From the NCBI GenBank assembly GCA_964564695.1, contig CAZMCC010000098.1:1-13944 (forward strand): a stretch of 13,944 nt of DNA. Reading direction: 5' to 3'. The notes beneath the pieces are model-generated. The model ran no database searches. It was given only the letters and a program-made list of their open reading frames with translations, and was not told where the DNA came from. This stretch comes from CAZMCC01 sp964564695. Its GTDB lineage: Bacteria; Planctomycetota; Phycisphaerae; Phycisphaerales; UBA1924. The position numbers and the translations under genes are program-made. Positions 6,179 through 13,944 of this stretch are shown here, in pieces (within the stretch, counting starts at the first letter, position 1; each line of letters opens with the position of its first letter).

Positions 6179-9100
6179 TCACGCATCCGCAATGAACCCC
6201 GTCGCAATGTCATCCCACGGCCCGCCCGGCAGCGGATACGTGAACACGATCGGTTCCGCCAGATCCGCCCCGCCACGCGCGAGCGCAATCAGCCGGTTCC
6301 CCGCCGAGCCCGACGCGATCGGGTACGTGACGGGATTCGGGTTCGGGGCGCCGCCGGGGCTGTAGCCCGACTCGATCGTCGGGATGTTCCAGCGCCACAC
6401 CGGGTCGGCCGGCGTCCAGCGGAGGACGTGCAGGTTCTGGCTGAAGCAGATCATGAAGATGTTGATGCCGCCGTCGGTCGAGACCGCGACGTCGACGTTC
6501 GGCTGGAACTCCGCGACCGGCGCGTCCTCGGTCGACGCCACCAGGGAGATGTTGTCCACGCGCCAGCGGTTCGGGTCGTCCACCAGGCCCGGCGCCCACC
6601 AATAGGTGAACGTGTCGCCGTTCTCGTCGATGCCCGCCACGTTCAACCCGCCCCACGGCGTCACATACGCGTCGAGCTGCCCAAACAGCTGCGGGCCCTC
6701 GAACGTCTGCGTCATGTTGATCGTCTGCCAGTTGCCGCCTTCCACGCCGGGGGCCCACCAGTAGACGATGAGCTCGTTGTCGTCGTTGATGCCCGCGAGG
6801 TTCAGGCCGTCCCAGCCGGTGACATAGCCGGTGAGGTTGCCGGCCATGAGCGGCCCGCTGAAGAGTTCGGTGAGGTCGCTGAACTGCCAGGTGGGCGTCG
6901 AGCCCGGCACGATCCAGTAATTGATCGCGTGCCCGCGGGCATCAAGACCCGCGAGGTGGATCGCGCCCCACGAGGGCTGATAGCTCGTGAGGTCGCCCGT
7001 CAGGCCCGGAGCGTCGATCAGGGCCGTCAGGTTGACGACCGACCATGTGCCCAGGGCGACGTTGCCCGACAGCAGCCACAGGTTCGAGTTCTCGTCCGTC
7101 AACGCCAGGTGCGTCATCCCGTCGGAGGTGCGCAGCGGCGTCATGTCGACCACGCGCCCGCGGAAGTTCGCCAGCGCCGCCACGTCCTGACGCCCCACCT
7201 GATTCCCGACGGTGTCGTAGATGATCGCGTACGGCTGTCGGTCGATGCCCAGCGCGAACGTGACCACGAACGAGTCGACCGGGATCGAGACCATCGACTG
7301 CGTGAACCCGCCCGCGGCCCGCGCCTTGAACTTGATCGCCACGTCGGTGTTGAAGTCGGGCAGCGCGATCGTGAGCGTGCCGTCGGCCGAGAACAGGCCG
7401 GCGATCGTCGAGAGCGGCGAGGTCGTGCCGGTGGCGGTCGACCACACTTCGAGATCGATGATCTGGTTGGGCGTGAGCCCGCGGATGACGAGCTGGCCCC
7501 CGGTGACGGTGCCGCTCGAGACGTTGCCGTCCTGGAGGATGTAGGCGATGCCCTGCGAACCGTCGGAGACGCCCCAGGCCCACAGGGTCTGGCCCGGCGC
7601 GGTGCCGTCGATGCGCCCCGCGAGAGTGCGCATCGCGAAGTTGGCCCAGTCGAACTCGAGGGAATTGGAGTTGAAGAAATTCGCGAAGGTCCGCTGCAGG
7701 GCCCGCATCGTGGGCGTGAGGATGAAGAAGTTGAAGCCGTCGGGATTCTCGTCCGTCGACGCGAGCTCGTCGGTGGCGATGCGCAGGCCCATGCCGGCCT
7801 GCCCGTTGGCGACGCCCGACCACATCATGGCGCGGAACAGCGCCTCGTCCTGCTGCTGGGTGAAACTCGGGCCGTACTGCGGGCGCCCGCCCGGCCAGCT
7901 GGCGCGGGTCATGCCCCATTCGCCGTTGATGATCGGCCGGTTGTCGATGCGCTGCGTGAGCCAGTAGTTCGTGAAGTACCCGTTCTCGATGGCCGCGAGC
8001 ACCGTCTTGTCGCTCTGCGGGTTGTTGATGGGCTCTTCGTTCGAGTTCGTGTACAAGTGCGGCGTGAGGGCGTCCCACACGCGCGAGTAGAACACCTCAC
8101 GCGCGATCGGCCCGCGCGGGTCGCGGGTGATCGTCGAGTTCAGCACGAGGTGGTTCGGGTCGGTGTCCTTGATGAACTGGGCCAGTTCGTTGATCCACAG
8201 CGACCGGCGCCGGAACTCGGTCTCGCGGCCCGGGTCGGCGTCGCCCTCGGTGTTCAGCGTCCACTCGAAGCTGTCCCACTCGCTGACGGGCTCCCAGCCG
8301 ATGAGCGTCCGCCCGTACGGCGTCGCGTTCACCCAGTCGATGATCGCGGCCATGCGCCCCTTGGCGATGTCCAGCGTGCCCGAGTTCTGGAAGAACCGGT
8401 CAATGCCGATGTTCGACGACGCGTCGCCGTTCATGTCGACGCCGTCGAGCGGGCCGCCGCGCAGGCTGCCCCACGGGCCTTCGATGTTGAACGCGTCGTC
8501 GTAGCTGAACGAGTCGAAGGGGCTGAAGATCAGGCGGATATCCCGTTCCGACGCCTCTCGCAGCACGTTCTCGACGAACGCGCGCATGTCGGGGTTGAAG
8601 ACGCCGGTGGTGTTCTCGACCCAGTACGTGCCCCGGGGCAGCTCGGGGTTGCCGGTGGTGTGCGCGTTCTCGAGTTCGAGGTACACGCGCATCGTGTTGA
8701 TGCCGCTGTCCCGGAGCGTGTCGAAGTAGTCGCCGACGTCGCCCTCCTCGGCCTCGTTCGGCGGAGCAAAGTTCTGGAACTTGGTCTGGCTCGCGTCCCA
8801 CACGTCGCCGGGGAAGAGCTGGCGGGTGAAGCCCCACGACACGCCCAGATGGTCGCCGACCATGACAAACGGCGCGTTGTCCTTCTCAAAGATGAGCGTC
8901 GAGCCGTTGGGCGAGGGAATGATGCGACCGCGGTCGTTCTCGCCGGCGTTGCCGGTCGTGATGGCGACGACGTTCGAGATCGGGCCGTAGTTGCCCGCCC
9001 CGTCGATCGCGCGGACCGCGATGTTGTAGTTGCTGTTCGGGTCGAGCCCGCCGAAGCGCAGGTGCTCGGCGAGGCCGGCGAGCCGCGGGACGAAGACATT

Positions 9101-10180
9101 CTCGATCCGGCTCGCCGCGAGCCACTGCGCGTCGTTGCCGATCGCGCCGTTGCTGATGCGGACCTCGTAGCGCGACACGTGGCCGAGCCCGTTCGTCGTG
9201 CCGGCCGGGGCCGCGAAGTTGAGGCGGGCGCCGAACGGCGAGACATTGTCGACCACCAGGTCCACGATCTGCTGCGGCGCTGAATTCGCACGCGAGTCGA
9301 TGAACATCACCTCGGCGTAGTTCACCGGCCCGCGGATGCCCGGCTGGGTCGAGAAGAAGCTCGATTGCGAGCCGACGACGTAATCATCAACGAAGTGCGG
9401 CAGCGTGAACCGGTTCGGCCCGTCGCGGTTGTCCGTCAGGTTCCGGGCGCCCCCGTCGTTGTCCTGGATCACCTCGAAGTTCATCCCCATCGTCGTGCCG
9501 TGGATCGGCGCGTTCGTGTTCAGCGCGGCCCACGGCAGGAAGATCTCGATCGTCCAGCCCACGTCCTGGTCGGCGCTGTTGTTGACCGTGCCGTCCACCG
9601 TCGAGGCGTACACCGTGCCCGCGAACAGGTCGCCGCCGGGGTTCACGTCCGGGATGCTGTCGGGGTTGCCCGTGCCCTTGATGTACTTCGCCCGGCGCAC
9701 GGCGCCAGCCCCGTTGACCTCGCCCCCCTGGACGCCGAGGTTCACGGCGAATCCGCGATCGGCGGCGCCGATCACCAGGTCTCGCGACTTGTCCGCGTCG
9801 AAGTAGAACGCGACCGAGTCGTCGGTCTCGACTTCCCAGCGGTTGCCCGAGCCCCCGCCGTTGCCGTCGGCCCAGATGTTGTAATCCTGCGCGACCACGC
9901 CCAGGAAGATGCCCGAGTCGTTCCACATCATCCGGACGCTCACGGCCCGGTCGAACCGCGTCGCCTGCGTGCGGAACGCCTCGAACGCATTGTTCCAGTC
10001 CGCGTCGCCAAGGTCGCCGTCGACAACGGCCCCGCCCCGCGGGATGGCCCAGAACGGGTTGTCCGGGGTCACCGGGTCCACCGCAAAGAGGGCTCGCTGC
10101 TCGAGCGCCTCGCACATGGCGACGCCAAGAAGTCGGGTCAGGCGCGGGTCGACAGAACGGCTCGCTCGGGTCCGACGCAT
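6179..10180 (-). CDS. Large modular secreted glycoside hydrolase (CBM9-like, FN3, GH5-like barrel, propeller repeats)
   Basis: The product has 1333 residues. AGGAGAA stands 6 bases before the ATG. Residues 26-32 are LEQRALF, the planctomycete LEPRxLL-type motif near the N-terminus of exported proteins; no ordinary signal peptide is seen. About 42-290 resembles a CBM9-type sugar-binding domain (VDGDLGDADWNNAF, MMWNDSGIFLGVVAQD, DDSVAFYFDADKSRD). About 303-409 is fibronectin type III (GLDPNSNYNIAVRAIDGAGN). About 425-840 is a TIM-barrel hydrolase of GH5-like type, with probable acid/base Glu630 (IGWEPVSEWD), His708 (TPHLYTN) and nucleophile Glu754 (IINGEWG). About 850-960 is a beta-rich linker domain. 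About 967-1270 holds some six propeller-like repeats of about 50 residues, clearest at 1060-1221 (GLNLAGINDDNELIVYWWAP and GLNVAGIDENGDTFTYWWAP). No C-terminal sorting tail is present. It probably acts on an extracellular polysaccharide; the exact GH family and substrate are not readable. Confidence 0.85.
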   Translation of the reverse strand: MRRTRASRSVDPRLTRLLGVAMCEALEQRALFAVDPVTPDNPFWAIPRGGAVVDGDLGDADWNNAFEAFRTQATRFDRAVSVRMMWNDSGIFLGVVAQDYNIWADGNGGGSGNRWEVETDDSVAFYFDADKSRDLVIGAADRGFAVNLGVQGGEVNGAGAVRRAKYIKGTGNPDSIPDVNPGGDLFAGTVYASTVDGTVNNSADQDVGWTIEIFLPWAALNTNAPIHGTTMGMNFEVIQDNDGGARNLTDNRDGPNRFTLPHFVDDYVVGSQSSFFSTQPGIRGPVNYAEVMFIDSRANSAPQQIVDLVVDNVSPFGARLNFAAPAGTTNGLGHVSRYEVRISNGAIGNDAQWLAASRIENVFVPRLAGLAEHLRFGGLDPNSNYNIAVRAIDGAGNYGPISNVVAITTGNAGENDRGRIIPSPNGSTLIFEKDNAPFVMVGDHLGVSWGFTRQLFPGDVWDASQTKFQNFAPPNEAEEGDVGDYFDTLRDSGINTMRVYLELENAHTTGNPELPRGTYWVENTTGVFNPDMRAFVENVLREASERDIRLIFSPFDSFSYDDAFNIEGPWGSLRGGPLDGVDMNGDASSNIGIDRFFQNSGTLDIAKGRMAAIIDWVNATPYGRTLIGWEPVSEWDSFEWTLNTEGDADPGRETEFRRRSLWINELAQFIKDTDPNHLVLNSTITRDPRGPIAREVFYSRVWDALTPHLYTNSNEEPINNPQSDKTVLAAIENGYFTNYWLTQRIDNRPIINGEWGMTRASWPGGRPQYGPSFTQQQDEALFRAMMWSGVANGQAGMGLRIATDELASTDENPDGFNFFILTPTMRALQRTFANFFNSNSLEFDWANFAMRTLAGRIDGTAPGQTLWAWGVSDGSQGIAYILQDGNVSSGTVTGGQLVIRGLTPNQIIDLEVWSTATGTTSPLSTIAGLFSADGTLTIALPDFNTDVAIKFKARAAGGFTQSMVSIPVDSFVVTFALGIDRQPYAIIYDTVGNQVGRQDVAALANFRGRVVDMTPLRTSDGMTHLALTDENSNLWLLSGNVALGTWSVVNLTALIDAPGLTGDLTSYQPSWGAIHLAGLDARGHAINYWIVPGSTPTWQFSDLTELFSGPLMAGNLTGYVTGWDGLNLAGINDDNELIVYWWAPGVEGGNWQTINMTQTFEGPQLFGQLDAYVTPWGGLNVAGIDENGDTFTYWWAPGLVDDPNRWRVDNISLVASTEDAPVAEFQPNVDVAVSTDGGINIFMICFSQNLHVLRWTPADPVWRWNIPTIESGYSPGGAPNPNPVTYPIASGSAGNRLIALARGGADLAEPIVFTYPLPGGPWDDIATGFIADA

Positions 10181-10458
10181 GCAGTTCTCCTGGGAATAAC
10201 CGAATTGCCGTGCCTGAGTACATGGGGGGCGGCACGCGGCTCGCGGATCATACAGCCAACATCGGCCAACCGGGGCCGGTCATATGAGGCTTCATGTTGG
10301 CCGCCGCGGGCGGGCGCGGAGTCCGCGCTCGCCCCCGGGGCCATGATGAGAGGTGTACGTCGGCCACGATGCCGAGGATTCGTGCGGAATCTTCGATTGT
10401 CCGGCGGGGACGGCCGGCGCTTGCGCCCCGGCCGCCGCCCCCCCACCATCGGGGCCGG
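10181..10458. other. Gap between the glycoside hydrolase and prolyl oligopeptidase genes
   Basis: This gap of 278 bases is upstream of one minus-strand gene and downstream of another. It holds GCCAACAT and ATGTTGGC as an inverted pair (about 10254 and 10294), CGTGCC/GGCACG (about 10209-10236), and a GC-rich hairpin GGCCGG/CCGGCC (10412-10433) that may end the oligopeptidase transcript but lacks a T run. I see no small gene here. Confidence 0.45.
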
Positions 10459-12783
10459 TCACTGGACCTGCATGTTCAGCGCCCGAACCAGGAACGCCCA
10501 CTGGTCGGCGATCTGCTCGATCACCTTCGCCGTCGGCTTGCCCGCCCCGTGGCCCGCCCGCACGTCGATGCGGATGAGCACCGGGTTGTCGCACTTCTGG
10601 GCGTGCTGCAGGGCCGCGGCGAACTTGAACGAGTGGGCCGGCACGACGCGGTCGTCGTGGTCGCCCGTCAGGATCATCGTGGTCGGGTAGCAGGCCCCGT
10701 CCTTGACGTTGTGGTACGGGGAGTACTTGAACAGCGTGCGGAACGCCTCGGGGTCGTCCGGCGAGCCGTAGTCGCTCGTCCACGCCCAGCCGATCGTGAA
10801 CTTGTGGAAGCGCAGCATGTCCATCACGCCGACGGCCGGCAGGGCCGCGCCGAACAGCTCGGGCCGCTGCACCATGCACGCGCCCACCAGCAGCCCGCCG
10901 TTGGACCCGCCGTGGATGGCGAGCTTGGGCGTCGAGGTGTACTTCTCCTTGATCAGGTACTCCGCCGCGGAGATGAAGTCGTCGAAGACGTTCTGCTTGT
11001 TCTGCAGGCGCCCGCCGTCGTGCCAGGCCTTGCCGTACTCGCCGCCGCCGCGCAGGTTGGCGACGGCGTAGATGCCGCCGAGCTCCATCCACGCGAGATT
11101 CGCGGGGCTGAAGCTGGGGGTGATCGAGATGTTGAAGCCGCCGTAGCCGTAGAGGAGCGTCGGGTTGCTGCCGTCGAGCTTGATGCCCTTCTTGTAGTTG
11201 AGGAACATCGGGACCTTGGTCCCGTCCTTGGAGGTGTAGAAGACCTGCTTGGTCTCGTAGATGGCGGGGTCGAAGAGGACCTTGGGGGACTTGTACAGCT
11301 CGGTCTTCCCGGTGGCGACGTCGTAGCGGTGGATGCTCGTGGGCGCGGTGAAGCCGCCGAAGGCGTAGAAGGTCTCGCTGTCGTTCTGCTTGCCGCCGAA
11401 GCCGCCGGCGGTGCCGATGCCCGGCAGGTCGACGTCGCGGACGAACTTGCCCGCGGGGGTGTAGACCTTGATCGCGGTCTTGGCGTCCTTGAGGTAGCTG
11501 GCGAGCAGGTGGCCGCCGGTGAAGTTGCAGCCCTGGAGCGTCTCGGGGGCCTCGGCGATGACGGTCTTCCAGCCGGCGCGGTCGGGCTTGGTGATGTCGA
11601 TGGCGATGATGCGCCGGCGCGAGGCGTCGAGGTCGGTGAGGAAGTAGAACACCGGGCCTTCGTTGCCGACGAAGTCGTAGCTCGCGTCGTAGTCGTTCAG
11701 CATCTCGACGAAGCCGAACGAGCTGTTGTTGTTGCCCCTCACGAGCCCGGCTCGCTCGCTGGTCACCGCGATCGCGATGTCCTTCATGCCCTGATCGAGC
11801 TTGGCGATGTCCGCCGGAGCCGTGCCCGGAGGCGGCGAGATTTCCTTGAGCTGCATCTCTTTCGCGCGGATGAGCCCGTCCATGGGGGTGGGCTTCCACG
11901 ACAGCGGGTGCGTCGAGAGGTCGCGCACGAAGAACCGGTTCTTGGGGTCAGTCCCCTGCGACAGCGACATGCACAGGTAACGCCCGTCCTCGGTCACGAA
12001 CCCGCCCATGCCCCACTCGGGCTGGTCGGGGCGCTCGTAGACGAGCACGTCGGCGTCCTGCGCGGTGCCGACCTTGTGGTAGAAGACCTTCTGGAAGTAG
12101 TTCGACCCGGTGAGGGCGGCCCCTTCCTTGGGCGCGTCGTAGCGCGAGTAGAAGAACCCCGAGCCGTCCTTCATCCAGCTCGCGCCGCTGAACTTCACCC
12201 ACTTGATCTCGTCGGGAAGGTCCTTGCCCGTCGCTACGTCGCGGATCTTCCAGATGTTCCAGTCGCTGCCTGCCTCGGCCGTGCCGTACGCGAGATACTT
12301 GCCGTCCTCAGAGACCGCGGTGCCGGCCATCGCGATGGTGCCGTCGGCCTTGAGCGTGTTGGGGTCGAGCAGCAGGCGCGGCTCGCCCTTGAGCGTGTCG
12401 AGCACGTACAGCGGCGCCTGGTTCTGCAGGCCGTCGTTGCGGGTGACGAAGTACTTGCCACCCTCCTTGTACGGCACGCCCCACCGCTCGTAATTCCACA
12501 GCTCGGTGATGCGCGCCTTGATCTTGCCGCGCTGCGGGACCGCCGAGAGGTAGTCGTTCGTGATCGCGTTCTCCGCCACGATCCACTGCTGCACGGCCTC
12601 GGTCTCCGCGGGCTCTTCGAGCCAGCGGTACGGATCGCTTACCGGCACGCCGTTGAGCGTCTCGACGAGGTCCTGCCGCTCGGCCTTGGGATACTGCGGC
12701 GGCTTGGCGGCCCACAGCGGCGCGGCGACGCAAAGGCCGAGCAAGGCGGCGAGCACAACGCGGGAGCGCGGAATCGATGGCAT
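10459..12783 (-). CDS. Exported prolyl oligopeptidase (peptidase family S9A)
   Basis: The product has 774 residues. Residues 1-26 are a signal peptide (RVVLAALLGLCVAAPLWAA), so the enzyme is exported. Prolyl oligopeptidases cut short peptides after proline; a seven-blade propeller gates an alpha/beta-hydrolase active site. The N-terminal part starts in typical S9A fashion (VSDPYRWLEEPAETEAVQQW, 48-67). The catalytic domain has TLLYGYGGFNI, NLRGGGEYGKAWHDGG, Ser627 in GGSNGG, an Asp at 710-711 in GDHDDRVVPAHS, and His745 in RAGHGAGKPT, so the triad is complete. About 60 residues (301-360) between the propeller segments DLSTHPLSWKPTPM and LNDYDASYDFVGNEGPVFYF have no obvious counterpart in ordinary members, which are near 700 residues. 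The start is at the signal peptide, with AGGAA about 10 bases upstream. It probably feeds on extracellular peptides. Confidence 0.95.
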   Translation of the reverse strand: MPSIPRSRVVLAALLGLCVAAPLWAAKPPQYPKAERQDLVETLNGVPVSDPYRWLEEPAETEAVQQWIVAENAITNDYLSAVPQRGKIKARITELWNYERWGVPYKEGGKYFVTRNDGLQNQAPLYVLDTLKGEPRLLLDPNTLKADGTIAMAGTAVSEDGKYLAYGTAEAGSDWNIWKIRDVATGKDLPDEIKWVKFSGASWMKDGSGFFYSRYDAPKEGAALTGSNYFQKVFYHKVGTAQDADVLVYERPDQPEWGMGGFVTEDGRYLCMSLSQGTDPKNRFFVRDLSTHPLSWKPTPMDGLIRAKEMQLKEISPPPGTAPADIAKLDQGMKDIAIAVTSERAGLVRGNNNSSFGFVEMLNDYDASYDFVGNEGPVFYFLTDLDASRRRIIAIDITKPDRAGWKTVIAEAPETLQGCNFTGGHLLASYLKDAKTAIKVYTPAGKFVRDVDLPGIGTAGGFGGKQNDSETFYAFGGFTAPTSIHRYDVATGKTELYKSPKVLFDPAIYETKQVFYTSKDGTKVPMFLNYKKGIKLDGSNPTLLYGYGGFNISITPSFSPANLAWMELGGIYAVANLRGGGEYGKAWHDGGRLQNKQNVFDDFISAAEYLIKEKYTSTPKLAIHGGSNGGLLVGACMVQRPELFGAALPAVGVMDMLRFHKFTIGWAWTSDYGSPDDPEAFRTLFKYSPYHNVKDGACYPTTMILTGDHDDRVVPAHSFKFAAALQHAQKCDNPVLIRIDVRAGHGAGKPTAKVIEQIADQWAFLVRALNMQVQ

Positions 12784-12812
12784 GTGCGAGGGTTCCTGAG
12801 TTCCCCACCCCG

Positions 12813-12839
12813 CCGTCCCGGTGAGCGAGCACGGGACGG
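12813..12839 (-). promoter_or_regulatory. Leader hairpin of the prolyl oligopeptidase gene
   Basis: CCGTCCCG (12813-12820) pairs perfectly with CGGGACGG (12832-12839) around an 11-base loop. It lies 30-56 bases upstream of the start codon. If transcription starts just past the candidate -10, the hairpin would form the very 5' end of the mRNA. Confidence 0.4.
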
Positions 12840-12842
12840 GTC

Positions 12843-12872
12843 ACTATACCGAGACCTCCCGCGTCAGTTGAA
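12843..12872 (-). promoter_or_regulatory. Possible promoter for the prolyl oligopeptidase gene
   Basis: On the minus strand TATAGT (12848-12843) resembles a -10 box. TTCAAC (12872-12867), 18 bases further upstream, is a poor match to a -35 box. The site is about 60 bases before the start codon. Only the -10 is persuasive. Confidence 0.3.
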
Positions 12873-12898
12873 CATGCACACCGATCTCGCGCGTCCCG

Positions 12899-12930
12899 GG
12901 ACGCCGGACCTGAGGCTCTGCGAAGGTCCG
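12899..12930. repeat. Dispersed palindromic repeat, copy 2
   Basis: All 32 bases are identical to 5964-5995. The 7-bp CGGACCT/AGGTCCG stem is kept. It is followed by GGGTGGGGG, and lies 116-147 bases upstream of the prolyl oligopeptidase start codon. Confidence 0.9.
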
Positions 12931-13016
12931 GGTGGGGGTGCACCCGACGCCGCCGACAGTGGAAGCGTCACCGGCGGGCAGCACTGTACAGTTGCCGTAC
13001 GAGGTCGCCGCGGCCT

Positions 13017-13100
13017 GATCCGAGCCTCCCGCGCAAGCGGGAGGTCCTGTGTGAACGAACGTCCAACACCTCCCGCTCGCGCGGGAGGGAGCCTCGGATC
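13017..13100. repeat. Double hairpin with nested inverted repeat after the lipoprotein gene
   Basis: Two hairpins with the same stem CCTCCCGC/GCGGGAGG stand in tandem: 13025-13044 with loop GCAA and 13069-13088 with loop TCGC. They are enclosed by GATCCGAG (13017-13024) and CTCGGATC (13093-13100), so the whole unit is a nested inverted repeat. Its right end overlaps the stop codon of the lipoprotein gene (13099-13101) by two bases. It can serve as a transcript end, and its form is that of a paired REP-type element. Confidence 0.85.
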
Positions 13101-13767
13101 ACTTCACCCGCACCGCCGTCCCCACCGGGCGCCAGTCCTCAGGCCCCGCCTCGTCGAGAGTGCGAAAAATGTCGTCGACGTGCTGAACGAGGGCCACGCC
13201 CATGTCATCGCCCGACTCGGGTTCGGGCCTCTTGAAGTCGAGCGTTCCGGCCATCTTCAGCGGCACATAGACCAGGCTCACCCGCGGCTGCGCGATCGTC
13301 GCCGTGTCGCCCTCGCGATCGACCCGCAGCGTGTATTGCACGGGCGCCGCCAGCCCGCCGAACCAGTCCATCGGATCACGCTGGCTCAGCGCCCGCTGGT
13401 ACGTGAACAGCGTCCACTTGCGCGTGCGGATGAACTCGCCCTCGAGCACGATGGGCCCGAACCGGTCTTCCTCGCGCGGGCCGTCCGAGCGCAGCACCAC
13501 GAAGTATCGGTTCTCATACAGCGACGCCTGCGCCTCGCCGGTCTGCTCGTAGCGGCGCTTCGACTCCTCAACCGTTGGGTCGTACCGCCGCACCTCGAGC
13601 GTCACTCGCTGCCCCGCCGCCTGCGAAGCCTGCGGCGTCGACGGACGCAGCTCCCACACCCCCTCAACGCCCGCGATCTCTGCCTGGGGATACGACGTTT
13701 CACCGAGCTGCACGCCGCAGCCGGCAAGAAGGAAGCAGACAGCGAAGATCACGATGAGCGACTTCAT
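13099..13767 (-). CDS. Lipoprotein of unknown function
   Basis: The product has 222 residues. I start it at ATG 13767 because a lipoprotein signal begins there: MKSLIVIFAVCFLLAGCG, with lipobox LAGC and lipidated Cys17. The frame stays open 20 codons further upstream, but that part is Arg/His-rich and would spoil the signal. AAGGGG lies about 10 bases before the ATG. After the anchor the protein is soluble and beta-rich with many charged residues (VWELRPSTPQ, RVTLEVRRYDPTVEESKRRY, RYFVVLRSDGPREEDRFGP, VQYTLRVDREGDTATI). I do not recognise a family. Alternating strands and a charged C-terminus suggest a small periplasmic beta-sandwich or barrel fold, but this is a guess. The neighbouring genes give no functional hint. 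A double hairpin ends the gene. Confidence 0.82.
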   Translation of the reverse strand: MKSLIVIFAVCFLLAGCGVQLGETSYPQAEIAGVEGVWELRPSTPQASQAAGQRVTLEVRRYDPTVEESKRRYEQTGEAQASLYENRYFVVLRSDGPREEDRFGPIVLEGEFIRTRKWTLFTYQRALSQRDPMDWFGGLAAPVQYTLRVDREGDTATIAQPRVSLVYVPLKMAGTLDFKRPEPESGDDMGVALVQHVDDIFRTLDEAGPEDWRPVGTAVRVK

Positions 13768-13944
13768 GCGATTCGGCCCCTTGTGCGGTCGTCGGTGACG
13801 ACGACGCACATGGTACCAAATGCACACCAGGACTGGACGCCGGACCTGAGTCCGCGAAGGCCCGGGTCTGTCTGGTCACGAGACTCCGACGTGCCACCCA
13901 ACGCCGTGAACTACGCGGCTGAGGATCGAGCAGTAAGCCTCCGC
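13768..13944. other. Upstream region of the lipoprotein gene and window end
   Basis: These 177 bases hold the lipoprotein ribosome site, the third repeat copy and about 70 bases of unassigned sequence. The edge has open frames on both strands (for example GTGCCACCCAACGCC on plus from 13889), but they are too short to identify. Confidence 0.4.
13835..13865. repeat. Dispersed palindromic repeat, copy 3 (diverged)
   Basis: The first 16 bases (GGACGCCGGACCTGAG) match copies 1 and 2 exactly. The middle is two bases shorter (TCCGCGAAGG in place of GCTCTGCGAAGG), and the closing arm has one change (AGGCCCG). It lies 68-98 bases upstream of the lipoprotein start. Confidence 0.8.

Larger units (their letters stand above)
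12784..13098. other. Intergenic gap with repeats upstream of the prolyl oligopeptidase gene
   Basis: This gap of 315 bases between two minus-strand genes contains the oligopeptidase leader hairpin, a possible promoter, copy 2 of the 32-base repeat, and the double hairpin after the lipoprotein gene, each listed separately. The stretch 12931-13016 shows no recognisable element. No coding frame here is convincing. Confidence 0.5.

Noticed and set aside
6056..9283. A 1075-codon open frame on the plus strand
   Set aside because: It lies antisense to the glycoside hydrolase gene. It is Arg/Val/Asp-rich without domains and is explained by G/C-ending codons of the real gene, which has a ribosome site and recognisable domains.
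10292..11899. A 535-codon open frame on the minus strand
   Set aside because: It is another frame of the prolyl oligopeptidase gene and mostly Arg, His, Gly and Ala, with no recognisable motif.
13871..13944. Short open frames at the right edge, on both strands
   Set aside because: They are too short to identify and have no clear start or ribosome site; they could be the edge of a neighbouring gene.

Overview
The window looks like a chromosomal fragment of a high-GC planctomycete, most likely of the class Phycisphaerae. This is inferred, not proven. Two secreted proteins carry a C-terminal Pro-Ala-Pro, hydrophobic stretch and Arg4 tail, the PEP-CTERM-like sorting signal common in that group. 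A giant exported protein has an N-terminal LEQRALF motif of the planctomycete LEPRxLL type. A topoisomerase VI A subunit fits the scattered bacterial distribution of that enzyme. I see no tRNA, rRNA, CRISPR array, transposase or phage gene.

Layout, left to right. (1) Positions 338-1, minus strand: an open frame cut by the window edge. It begins like an acyl carrier protein and continues in frame as the core of an acyl-CoA synthetase-type adenylating enzyme. It is either a recombination scar or an assembly chimera. (2) 653-1504 and 1621-2382, minus: two secreted proteins with the same type of C-terminal sorting tail, each followed by a hairpin. (3) 2729-3913, plus: a full-length DNA topoisomerase VI subunit A, diverging from the previous gene across a 346-base gap that holds a 30-base inverted repeat. 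No B subunit is next to it. (4) 4230-4649 and 4672-5103, plus: two paralogous small membrane proteins of DUF3592 type. (5) 5260-5928, plus: a REC-ANTAR response regulator, presumably an RNA-binding antiterminator. (6) 6179-10180, minus: a 1333-residue secreted protein with a CBM9-like domain, FN3 domain, glycoside hydrolase barrel and C-terminal propeller-like repeats. (7) 10459-12783, minus: an exported prolyl oligopeptidase with an extra segment of about 60 residues. (8) 13099-13767, minus: a lipoprotein of unknown function.

The genes do not form one evident pathway. Apart from the DUF3592 pair, each seems to be its own transcription unit, separated by gaps of 116 to 346 bases. The exported glycoside hydrolase, prolyl oligopeptidase, lipoprotein and tail-bearing proteins together suggest a heterotroph that degrades polysaccharide and peptide. 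The gaps are rich in hairpins and short dispersed palindromic repeats: one 32-base element occurs twice identically and once in diverged form, and there is a double hairpin after the lipoprotein gene.

The strongest leads are the topoisomerase VI A subunit without its partner, the ACP/acyl-CoA synthetase chimera, the modular glycoside hydrolase, and the repeat families. I did not find a convincing new multi-gene system.
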